Assembly (NCBI GenBank): GCA_016927855.1
Contig: JAFGLV010000141.1
Location: 1-55,797, forward strand
Origin: Sedimentisphaerales bacterium
GTDB lineage: Bacteria; Planctomycetota; Phycisphaerae; Sedimentisphaerales; Anaerobacaceae
DNA length: 55,797 nucleotides
Reading direction: 5' to 3'
Below, piece by piece: positions 1 to 10,100 of the stretch. How positions within the stretch are numbered: the first letter of the stretch is position 1; each line of letters begins with the position of its first letter. A program made the translations under genes and the position numbers. The notes under the pieces were generated by a model. The model did no database searches and had not been told where the DNA came from. It saw only the letters and a program-made list of their open reading frames with translations.

Positions 1-3000
1 GATGCTCGACAGGGACGCGGTGGTATGGGCGGTATGGGGGGCTATGCCGGAGGTGCGAGGGGCTACGGCATGGGCGGCATGGGCGGCTATGGCATGAGCC
101 AGGACGATCGCGGGAGTGTCAGCAACGGACGGTCCGATGATTACGATATTCGCTTTTCCGGCGGGACGTCTTCCGGTATCACTAATGCAGGCCTGGAATC
201 GAATGAGACCCGCCTGGCGCAAGCGAGGCAGCCGGTCTTGCCTACACGACCACCGGCGCTTCGACCTTCTGCCGAAGGCGAACCGCAGGACGGGTTGTGG
301 GACAGACTCGGGCAACAGGGTGCGGGCCGGGGCAGCAGAAGAGTGGCTCAGAATGAGCCGGTACCGGCGCCGGAAAGCCTGCCTTCGCGGCCAGCAGGTG
401 GCCCGATGGCGAGCACGGTCGCGACGCCGGGAACGGGTAAGCCGGCGGAAAACAGCATTCGTTCTGCAGGTGAGACAGTCCTTCAATACTCGGACGAGAT
501 ACGTGTGGCACGCGAGCAGGAATCGGCATTAAGGGGCGACTCGGCCGAAGTCCTCCGGAAGCTGATGGAGCGGAGGCAGGAGATGTTGCAGCAAGGGGTT
601 GCAGCGCCGACTACCCCGCCAGCAGCCGGACAGCAGCCGGCGACCTCTGAGCCGGCGCGCGGAGCGGTGGCGCGCGACGCCGCGACGCCGTCACTTGCCT
701 TGCAGGAGGAGAGCCGGTTCCGGGAGAGACCCGGCGGAGTGGCCCCCGGCACAACGACTTACGAGGTGGCGGGCACGTCCGTACGCACGCAACCTTCGGG
801 GACCGTTGCTGACGCCGAATCGCTCATGGAGAACCGCGACGGGGACAGGGACGGTCAGATCGTGGCCAGTCTGGGCGATTCCGGCAGGGGGTGGTACTAC
901 CAGGAGCAGGACGGTCGGGAGCGAACCATATATGGTGACTCTTTTGAGGTGCCGGTCGGTGCGGTCACACCTGCGAGACCATCTGATAGTGCAGCAAAGG
1001 CCGAGACAGGGCAGATTGGTGGTCGGGATACTGTGGCTCGGTTCGGAGCAGGAGGCAGAGGAGGCAGAGGAGGTACGCCAGCGACGAGCGGTGCGGAATC
1101 TGGCCAGATCGCACAACTGAAGGAAAGGTTGGCAACGGCGTTCGAGGCAGCGGCTTCCGATCGGGCCGGGCTTGCGGAGGATGCCAAAGGCCGCATCGTT
1201 GCCAACGCTCCTGTGCCGCAGACGGCAACGCCCGCACAAGAGGGGCTCAACTGGGGAACGATAAGAGAAACGGCCAGCGACGAAGTTAGGAAGCGGGCTG
1301 AACTCGCCGAGGGCTTGGAGGAATCGAGCGTTAAGGAGGATTCAAGTGCGATCGCCGGCACGTCCGGCCCGGCCAAAGTGCCTTTGGCAGGGGACACGCC
1401 CCTTGTAGGTGGGCTGTTTCGGGGCGAATCTGTTGGAGGCGAACGCACGGCAACGGGAGTGGAAACGCGGACTGCTGGCCCACAAGCGGATGGCCAAAGC
1501 CGATTAGCGGAGCAGCGGCAGCGTGGGGCCGTGAGGGCACAACTCGAACTCCGCACGGAGGTGGACAAAGCCAGGGCCGATTCCCTCCTGAATACCGACG
1601 AGGCGATAGTACCGTATTCGAAAGACATGACCTATCCCAGGAATTGGCGTGAATTGGTGAAAGAGCCGACCCGCCAGCCGGATAAGCCCATGGACGTCAA
1701 GCTTGAGATGAACTTCCAAGATGCGCCTTTGCAGCAGGTTCTCGAGTATTTGTCCGAAAAGGCGTCCCTGACCGTTGTCGGTCCACAGGTTCCGTTGGAT
1801 GGTCGCGTGACGATGGTGAGCAGGCAACCGGTCACGATCGATGAAGCGGTCTCGCTGATCAACTCGGCGCTGAAGGACAAGGATTTAGCCGCCGTGCGGA
1901 TGGGCAAGTCGCTTCAGGTCATGACTACGGCTCAGGCCAAGTCGCATAACGTCCCGTTTCTGGTAGGGACCAGTGTGGAGGACCTGCCACCCAACGACGA
2001 GGTTGTCACATCCGTGCTGCCCATTCGCCATTTGGATGCTCAGGTGATGTCGCAAGTTCTGACGACCATGGCCCCCGATTACGCCCTCGTGGAGGCGAAC
2101 CGGGACAACAACGTCCTGACTGTCACGGGTTCTGTTTCCAACGTTCAACGCCTGATGAAGATCGCCCAAGCGTTGGACGCGCCGACGGACGGGGTCGCTG
2201 ACATCAAAATCTACCGACTGAAGAATGCCCAGGCGAGCAACGTCGCGCGGCTCATAGACGAGGTCTTTTACGGGCGCGGCCAGGCCGCCGGCGGTGCGAC
2301 GTTCAGCAACGTGGCCGTCGTGACGGCTGCCCACGACCGGACCAATTCCGTTGTCGTGAAAGGCCCGTCCCAAATCATGACCATCATCGATGATGTGATT
2401 GCGGAGTTGGACAAGGAGCCTGCAGAGGCCACGCAGGATACCTCGGCCAAGGTTCAGCAGAACACGCAGACCGCCCAGGTCGCAAATGAGGATTCGGGCA
2501 TATTGCCGCCGGAGTCGCGGTTTAAGGTGGTGCCGGTCAATCCGTGGGTGATGACGGAGCGTGACGCGCAGTCCACCTTTGCTCTCGACGTGGACACGGC
2601 GTCGTATGCGCTGTGCCGGCGGTATGTCCGCAGTGGCTATCTGCCGCCGGTCGGCGCGGTCCGCATGGAAGAGTTCGTCAATGCATTCGACTACGCCTAT
2701 CCGCAGCGGGACAGGCCGACCTTTGCAGTGTATGCCGAAGGGGCGCCGTCGCCATTCGCGCCGGCGGGTCAGGACCTGACGCTGTTGAAGATCGCGGTCA
2801 AGGCTCGTACCGTAGGCCGCGACCAGCGCCGCGCCGCTCACCTGGTCTTCGTGGTCGATACGTCGGCTTCGATGGGCCAGGCGGACCGGTTGCCCCAGGT
2901 CCAGTCCGCGTTGAATCTCCTGGTCGACAGGCTCTCGGAAGGCGATCGTGTCTCGCTGGTCACCTGCGCCAACGAAGCCAGGCTGCACCTGGAAGCGATC

Positions 3001-3888
3001 TCGGTCCGCGAGAAGGACACCATCCGCCGGACCATCGACGCGATCCAGCCGGCCGGTCCTACGAACCTGCTGGCCGGTCTTGAGCTCGGCTATGCCACCG
3101 CCCGCCGGGCCTTCGTCGCCGGTCAGATCAACCAGGTCGTGCTCTGCTCGGACGGAGTGGCTAATGTAGGCGAGATCGACGCGGACGCCGTGCTCGCAGA
3201 GGTCGCCGACGACCGCAAGCAGGGGATCACCTTGACCTGCGTCGGGGTCGGATACGGTGCGTACAACGATGCCTTCCTGGAGGCCTTGGCGAATCACGGC
3301 GACGGACGCTATGTGTTTCTCGATGCCGCTCCCGAGTCTCGCGAGGCGCTCGTCGGGCATTTGTCCGACACGCTTCAGACGGTGGCCAAGGACGCGCGCA
3401 TCCAGGTCGAGTTCAATCCGGATCGTGTGCGGCGGTATCGATTGATTGGCTACGAGAATCGTGACATCGAGGACCAGCGGTTCCGCGACGACACGATCGA
3501 TGCCGGCGAGGTGGGCTCGGGCCAGTGCTCGACGGCTCTCTATGAGCTGGAGCTGATTCCGCCGCGCGACACGAGTGACGCTGACCTCGGGACGGTTTTC
3601 GTTCGGTATCGTGACACCGACACCGACAAGATCGAGGAGATCGCTCAGCCCCTGGCCGGTTCGATCGTGCGACGGCGGTCGGTAGAGGAGAATCCACGTT
3701 TCTTCCTGGCTGCCGGTGCGGCGCGGTTTGCGGAGTGGCTGCGTCAATCCGAACATGCGTGGGACACCCAGTTGGCCGACGTGCAGAATCTGCTCGACGA
3801 GGTCAGTGTCGTCTTGCCGCTGGATCGCGACATCCGGGACTTGGCGGCGCTGGCGCATCAGGCAGAGAACCTGCCCAGGGCGCCGTAG
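1..3888 (+). CDS. Secretin N-domain / VWA (YfbK-type) fusion protein, 5' partial
   Basis: The frame is open from base 1, so the true start lies upstream; the first Met in view is at 25. Numbering from that Met: a Gly/Met/Tyr-rich stretch (1-25), a long low-complexity Ala/Gly/Arg/Glu-rich region to about 540, then a secretin/TonB short N-terminal (N0-like) domain (about 556-635) and two NolW/secretin_N-like repeats (about 660-718 and 725-800). A YfbK-type N-terminal domain follows (about 826-930, STFALDVDTASY), then a VWA domain with an intact MIDAS motif (D945-T-S-A-S, later GPTN and CSDG), then a DUF3520-like C-terminus (about 1130-1280). VWA/YfbK proteins are usually cell-envelope proteins of unknown function. 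Secretin N-domains normally precede an outer-membrane beta-barrel, but none is present here. Domain calls are by eye. The function is unknown; a periplasmic scaffold that binds partners is an inference. The next gene, on the same strand, starts 231 bp downstream. Confidence 0.85.
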   Translation, partial: DARQGRGGMGGMGGYAGGARGYGMGGMGGYGMSQDDRGSVSNGRSDDYDIRFSGGTSSGITNAGLESNETRLAQARQPVLPTRPPALRPSAEGEPQDGLWDRLGQQGAGRGSRRVAQNEPVPAPESLPSRPAGGPMASTVATPGTGKPAENSIRSAGETVLQYSDEIRVAREQESALRGDSAEVLRKLMERRQEMLQQGVAAPTTPPAAGQQPATSEPARGAVARDAATPSLALQEESRFRERPGGVAPGTTTYEVAGTSVRTQPSGTVADAESLMENRDGDRDGQIVASLGDSGRGWYYQEQDGRERTIYGDSFEVPVGAVTPARPSDSAAKAETGQIGGRDTVARFGAGGRGGRGGTPATSGAESGQIAQLKERLATAFEAAASDRAGLAEDAKGRIVANAPVPQTATPAQEGLNWGTIRETASDEVRKRAELAEGLEESSVKEDSSAIAGTSGPAKVPLAGDTPLVGGLFRGESVGGERTATGVETRTAGPQADGQSRLAEQRQRGAVRAQLELRTEVDKARADSLLNTDEAIVPYSKDMTYPRNWRELVKEPTRQPDKPMDVKLEMNFQDAPLQQVLEYLSEKASLTVVGPQVPLDGRVTMVSRQPVTIDEAVSLINSALKDKDLAAVRMGKSLQVMTTAQAKSHNVPFLVGTSVEDLPPNDEVVTSVLPIRHLDAQVMSQVLTTMAPDYALVEANRDNNVLTVTGSVSNVQRLMKIAQALDAPTDGVADIKIYRLKNAQASNVARLIDEVFYGRGQAAGGATFSNVAVVTAAHDRTNSVVVKGPSQIMTIIDDVIAELDKEPAEATQDTSAKVQQNTQTAQVANEDSGILPPESRFKVVPVNPWVMTERDAQSTFALDVDTASYALCRRYVRSGYLPPVGAVRMEEFVNAFDYAYPQRDRPTFAVYAEGAPSPFAPAGQDLTLLKIAVKARTVGRDQRRAAHLVFVVDTSASMGQADRLPQVQSALNLLVDRLSEGDRVSLVTCANEARLHLEAISVREKDTIRRTIDAIQPAGPTNLLAGLELGYATARRAFVAGQINQVVLCSDGVANVGEIDADAVLAEVADDRKQGITLTCVGVGYGAYNDAFLEALANHGDGRYVFLDAAPESREALVGHLSDTLQTVAKDARIQVEFNPDRVRRYRLIGYENRDIEDQRFRDDTIDAGEVGSGQCSTALYELELIPPRDTSDADLGTVFVRYRDTDTDKIEEIAQPLAGSIVRRRSVEENPRFFLAAGAARFAEWLRQSEHAWDTQLADVQNLLDEVSVVLPLDRDIRDLAALAHQAENLPRAP

Positions 3889-4119
3889 GTCGCGCGTCCC
3901 GCGTTTGTAGTGACGCCGTAAGGCGTTCGTTTGGGGTGGCGCCGTCCGACGCTACGGGCAAGGTCGGGTGCTGTTTCGACCATACCTATGCCCTCACGGG
4001 CAGACTACGAACAGGACTCGGTTCTTTACATGAGTTTTACAGCCAGGCCGTCCGAAACCACTGTATGGTTTGGACAGAGATGTCTTCGCCTGGAGTTCAC
4101 AGAGACGAAAGGGTAGGGT
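3889..4119 (+). promoter_or_regulatory. Leader with two small stem-loops ahead of the giant gene
   Basis: This non-coding spacer holds a short hairpin at 3913-3926 (ACGCC-GTAA-GGCGT). It also holds a longer one at 4050-4075, where GTCC(g)AAACCA pairs with TGGTTTGGAC across a 5-base loop, with one bulged G. The second hairpin ends 44 bases before the ATG at 4120, which is preceded by AAAGGGTAGGGT. No run of T follows either hairpin, so they do not look like classical intrinsic terminators. A protein-binding dyad or a leader structure is possible. I found no convincing -35/-10 pair. Confidence 0.35.
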
Positions 4120-7100
4120 ATGAGCATCCGGAATCATCTGTGCGTCTGTCTGCTCATGTGGTTGTGTGTGACGATCGCTGCCACGGCGGCACCTGAGTCG
4201 CCATCGTCGGCAGAGACGTCGCATTTTGCGTCTGGCGGCATCGAAATCGACCAGGTCGAGGTCCGCGGCCGCATCGATGGACCGCACCTGGCGGTGACAC
4301 TGGCCTTCGAGGCGCAGTCGAGCGAAGCACCGCGTACGATGACGTTGATCCAAGGCGACGCGGTCCTGGAGAAACTGGAGCCGCCATTGAGAGACGTTCG
4401 GCTCGACTACGATCCAAACGACCACGCCTATCGCATCACGTGGCCCCGGAAAGGCTCGTATCCTGTCCGCGCGACGTTCATGGCCGCCAGCTCGACGGAG
4501 GCGAACAGCGTGTGGCGCCGCGCGCGCCTGGAGGTGCCCGCGGGGCGCGTACGCCGGATCCGGCTGGTCAGCCGCCAGAGCGACGTCGAGATCGAATTGC
4601 CCGGCGCGCTGCAGGTGCAACGGCGCGTAGAGGGCGGCGAGCTGGTGGTTGAAGCGCTGCTCGGGCCGCGCGAGCCGCTGGTTGTCCGTTGGAAACCCCA
4701 GGTCCAACTGGCCGGCGCCGAGCTGGTCTTCTCCAGCCAGGCCAACACGATCGTCGATGTCCGCGCAGGCCTGATGCAGGTCGATGCGCTTTTCGATTTC
4801 CAGGTGGCGCAAGGCAGGATCGAGAGCTTGACTCTCAAGGTGCCCGCCGGCTTGAGCATCGTCGCGGTGCAGGGTCCGGCGATCCGCGCCTGGGGTCTGG
4901 GTGATGAAGTGGGTGGAACTCGAGCGCTGCGCGTGGAATTGAGCCGTCCCCAGGAACGGGATTACCGCCTGCGCATCCGAGCGGAGGCGGCTCTGAATGC
5001 TTTGCCGTCCACGGTAGACGTGCCGGCCATCGAGCCGACCGGCGGCATCCGCGCCAGCGGTCAATTGGCGGTAGGGACCAACAGCGCCCTGCAACTGGTC
5101 GTGCAAGAGTCGTCCGGGCTAACCCAGATCGACGCGGCCGCCTTTCCGCGTGTAGCCCAGCCACCCTCGTCTGGGATCACGCCGGACACCCAGTCCAGGC
5201 CCATCCCTCAAGGCAAAGCCTTCTTCTATACCTATGCCGGCAGCCGCTACCGCCTGCGACTAATGGCGGATGACATCGTTCCTGCCTATGACGTTGTGGG
5301 CCGCCTCGTGGCCAGGATCAAGGAAGACGATCTGCTGCTCGATGCCGAGTTGGAGCTTGACGTGCGTGATGCGCCGGTAGGCCAACTGGAGATCACGACG
5401 CCGGCCGGCTTCGTCGTCGCGGCCGTTGATGGCAATCGCGTGGACGATTACCACCTGCCGAACGGGACCGCGCCCGGCCAACCCACGACTGTTCGGGTCG
5501 TGTTCACGGAACCGGTGATTGGCAGGACACTGCTGCACCTGCGTCTGGAGTTGGGAAGAGGACCCTTGGGTGTGACGCAAAGCATTACGTCGCCAAACGT
5601 GGTCGGAGCGAAGACGCAACGCGGCTACGTGGTCGTCGCGACGGAGACCGGCATCGAAATCGACCCGCCGCAGATACAGAATCTCCGCGAAGTCCATACC
5701 GCGTCGGTTCCCTTGCGGGTACCCCAAGCACAGTACGCCTACCGGTTTCGCGAGGCGGACTGGACGATGAACCTGATGTCACGGCGCAGACCCGCCGAAG
5801 TCCGAGCGGAGGTCTTCCATCTCCAGTCGATCGGAGAGACGCTGGCCCATGGATCGGCGGTGGTCAATTATCTCATCACCGGCTCGCCGTTGGACGAATT
5901 GAGGTTCCGCCTGCCCGACAGTTTCGAGAACGTCGAATTCGTCGGCAGTGACGTCCGGCGGTGGGTGCGTGAAGGCGATGTGTGGGTAGTCAGGCTCACG
6001 CGCAAGGTTCTGGGTGACTACAATTTGGCCGTGACGCACACGCAGCGCCATGCCTCGGATCGGCCCATTCAGCTTGGTGCTCTGCGTTGTCCCGACGTGC
6101 AGACGCAGACCGGCTACGTGGTCGTGACCAGCCATCTTGACCTGAGGCTGGAACTGGCGTCGGATCAGACTGCTGGCCAGGCCGGCCTGCTGCCGATCAG
6201 CCTGGACGAGTTGCCCGGCGACTATCGCCTGCTGACAAGCAGCCCGATCCTGGCCGCGTATAAATACGTGTCCGAACCTCATACCGCCGCCCTGACGATC
6301 GACCCTTATCGACGCAGCGGACTGCTGCCGGTGGCAATCGATATCGCAGACCTTCAAACGCGTCTGGCGATCCGGCCAGATGGGCGGATCGAATCTGCCA
6401 CGATCGTACGCTACAAAGTCAAGAATACGACGGGGCAGTTCCTTGCCCTGACGATACCTGCCGAGACGCGGGTTTGGGCTGTTTCGTCCATCGAGACCGC
6501 GCCTGACGGATCGGAAAGGTCGAGCCGCTTGGCCGCCTCCCGCGAGCAGGGCAACGGGCGATTGCTCGTGCCGCTGCGCCGTCAGACCAACCCCAACGAC
6601 CCGTTGACTATCGAGTTGGAGTATGGCCAGGTGCATGACGGCAGCGGCCGCTGGCGACCCCGCGTGAACCTGGCTGCACCTGGCTGCACCGTGCCTATCG
6701 TCTATGCCGACTGGCGCGTGACGGTGCCAAGCCGCTGGACAATCGACCCGACCGGTGGAAACATGCAGGCGCAGGCTCAGCCTCAGGGGCGTTTAGGCCT
6801 TGCGCCGCTGGCGCGCCAGATCGGTCAGTTGTGGTCGAACGGAGCCCGTCACTGGTGGCGCCAACCTGCCGTCTGGCTAGCGGCTGCCGTCGCGGGCGTT
6901 CTATTCATAGTTGTCGCGCTCTTTCGGCGTGCGTGGTTGCCGGAGACCGTCCTCTTCATCGTCTTGGTCTATATCGTCTGGATCGGCATAGAGGCCGGCG
7001 CGGATCGCCTCGATGTGCCCAAGCCGCCCACCTCGCTAAGCTTCACGCAGGCAGTCAGCGTAGACCCGGCCGAGGCGCTGCAGGTCGAGGCGGCGCTGGT

Positions 7101-10100
7101 TCCCGCCTGGCGCCGCAGCATCACCATCGGCGACATCATCGGTGCAGCCGTGGTCATTGTCGCGGCAGTCGCGTTAGTCTTTGTCCGGCGGTACTGGTGG
7201 AAGGTCGGCGCGGCTGGGGTTGTCGCGGTGGTGATATACGTGACGGCGAAGGTGCCGCCTGCTTGGCCTGTGCTGAAGGCTCTCGCGACATGGTTCGTGC
7301 CCGCGGTGTTGGCCGCGTGGTTCGTGTATCGCCTGTGGCGGAGGCAGGCGATGCCCGCACGCGCCGTGGCTGTGGCGATGATCCTGCTGCTGATGTGTGC
7401 CGGGGGTGGCTGCGCCGGCTCCGGGGCCGCGCCGCAGACGGCCCTCGGACGTCCCACGATTGAGCGGCTCGAATGCGCGCTGCGCGCCGGCGCCGACAGC
7501 ATGGAGATCAAATACAGTCTACGAGTCAGCGCCGACAGGCCCTCCAGCTTTCCGCTTCTCGATGAGTCAGCCGTGCTGGTCTCGCCGGCCGACCTTGCCG
7601 CTCATGCCGAACTCCGGGTCGATGCAGGCCGACACGTCGTGCGCGTGGACCGATCCGGGACTTACGATCTGGAGGCCACGTTCCTGGCGCCTCTGCTGCC
7701 TGCCGGGCCGGAGCAGCGGCGACACTTCGAGTTGGCGCTGCCGGCGGCCTTGACGAATCGTATCAGTCTGGCTGTCCCCGATGCCAACGTCGTAGTCGAA
7801 GCACCGCGCGCCGTGCTGCTGACTCGCGCCGAGCAGGAGGGACAGACGCACGTGGAAGCCATGTTTGTTCCCGGCGAGCCCGCTACGTTCGCCTGGCGTC
7901 CGCGCGAACGGCAGACCGCCCAGGAAGAGGTCCGCTTCTACGCCCAGGACCTGGCGCTGGCCAGCGTGACACCAGGTCTGCTCCAGGTCTTTCATGCTGT
8001 GCGCCTCCAAATCGCACAAGGCCAGGTGGACAGATTGACCTTGGACGTGCCCCAGGGCCAGACGGTGACATCAGTCAACGGGCCTGGAGTTGGTGCTTGG
8101 CGGTACGACCCAGCCTCTCATACACTCGAAGTTCGCTTGAGTCCGCCGGTGACAGGCTCGTATGCGCTGTCGCTCGTTACGCAGTCGGCAAATGCTTCTG
8201 TGCCTTACCAGGTGCGTTTGCAGCCTCTGGTGGTTCAACGGGCTCTCGACCAGCACAGCGTTGTCGGTCTGGCGGCGGAGCCGTCGGTGTACGTTCAGCT
8301 TGACGAGCACCCGGCCGCGATGAACGTCCGCGATTACGTGCGCGAAGTCGGCGATCTGGTTGGCACCGCGGTCAATCTGCGAGCCGAGCAGATCAGCCAG
8401 GCCTTCCGATTCGACGCCTCCAACAATATCGTGACTGGCCGTGTCCAGGCGGTCCAGAGCGAAGTCCGCAGCCAGGAAAGCGCCCGGTTCAACGTCGAGG
8501 ACGAACGGCTCGTCTACAACAGCCAGTGGGACATCGAGATCGCCAAGGCAGGCCGCTTCGATATCGACCTGCTCGTTCCTGAGGGTTTCGACATTGATGC
8601 GCTGGAAGGCCAGATGGTCAGCCATTGGGACGATTCGACCGATCCGAACCAGCGTCGTGTGCGCGTTCACTTCCAACACAAGCTGATCGGCCCGGTGCGC
8701 CTGAGGCTCGCCTTGAGTCGCGCGATCGCCGAGATCCCCGCCCGCTTGTCTCCGCCGCGCGTGATGGTGGCCGGCGCCATCAAGCACACCGGATATCTGC
8801 TGATCGGCGCCGAGCAGGGTGTTCGTGTCTCCGTGGCGTCGCGCCAGGGCGTCAGTGAGGTCAACCCGGCCGAGCTCGGTCAGTCCGGCCCAGGCTTTCT
8901 CGCCTTCCAGTTTCTCCGACCCGACTGGCAGCTCGAATTGCAGACCGAGTTGATGCAGGCCAGAGTCACCGTGCAGGGACTTCACATCGCTAGGGTGACG
9001 GACGGCTTGGTCCGCCACCAGCAAGCGCTGCGCTATCGTCTCTACCACGCCGGGGCCAAGGCCTTTACGCTAACCCTGCCTCCGGAAGCCGTCGGAGTGA
9101 CCATCACCGGTCCAGGCATCGCGCGGCGCGAGCAGGCGCAAGCCGGACGGTGGCAGGTGGAGTTGGCCGACAAGGTCTACGACCGGCCATATCTGCTGAA
9201 CGTGGCCTACGAAACGCGCTACGATCCCGCTGACGGCAACGTTCCGCTCGTGCCGGTCCGGTGCGAGGATGCCGACCTCCAGCACGGTCACGTTGCCGTC
9301 TTTGCGACGGACCGGGTGGAGCTGGCAGCCGGGTCGATGGACGCGTCGTTCCGCCCCGCCGACGCGAGGACCATCCCGGACTACTTCGGTGCCGGCGACC
9401 TGTCCGGTGCCGCCATGTGCTACCGCAGTGTGTCGGCTCAGTATTCGCTGATCGTGCGGGCCAGACGTCACGCCGCAGCCGAGCAGATCGGCGCCGAGGT
9501 ACTCAAGACCGATCTGACCTCTGTCGTCACCGGTGCCGGCCAGGCGATCAACCGCGTGGCGCTGCTGCTGCGCGTCGGCAGCCAACGTCATCTGCAAACG
9601 GTTCTTCCCACGGGTGCGGCGATCTGGTCCTTGGCCGTGGACGGCCAGGCGGTGCAGCCGTCGCTGCGCGACACGGCCGACGGACGTCGGGCGCTGCTCG
9701 TACCGCTTCCCCAGCAGGCCTCCGACGACGTGCTGGTCGATCTGGTCTACGTTACCGACCTGACGTCAGCCTCCTGGTCCGGGACCCACACCTTGTCAGG
9801 ACCGCGTTTCGACCTGCCGTTGAAGAACATCACCTGGCAGGTCTACGTGCCGCAAGATTTCAGCTATGGCGATCTCGGAGGGACAATGCCGGTGGACACG
9901 CGCGTCGCCGCGACCGACAACATCCTGCGCTATGGCTGGCAGACGTATCAACGTCAGACCTTCGAAGCCAACCGGCGCAACCTGCGCGTCGCGCAGCAGC
10001 AGCAAAGCCGCGCTCGCGAGCTGGCCCAAATGGGAGAACAGGCGGCGGCGCGCCAGGCCTTGACCAAAGGCTACAATTTCTCGCTCGGGGACGCGTCGCT

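Noticed and set aside
1885..3858. 657-codon minus-strand open frame opposite the VWA region
   Set aside because: It is antisense to well-conserved YfbK/VWA sequence. High GC content produces long spurious frames, and its translation is Arg/Gln-rich with no domain signal.
3911..3928. Possible intrinsic terminator after the VWA gene
   Set aside because: The stem is only 5 bp with a GTAA loop and no following T-run.
6669..6690. Ten-base direct duplication (tggctgcacc twice) in the giant gene
   Set aside because: Flanking coding sequence stays in frame and reads plausibly, so it does not by itself indicate an error or element.
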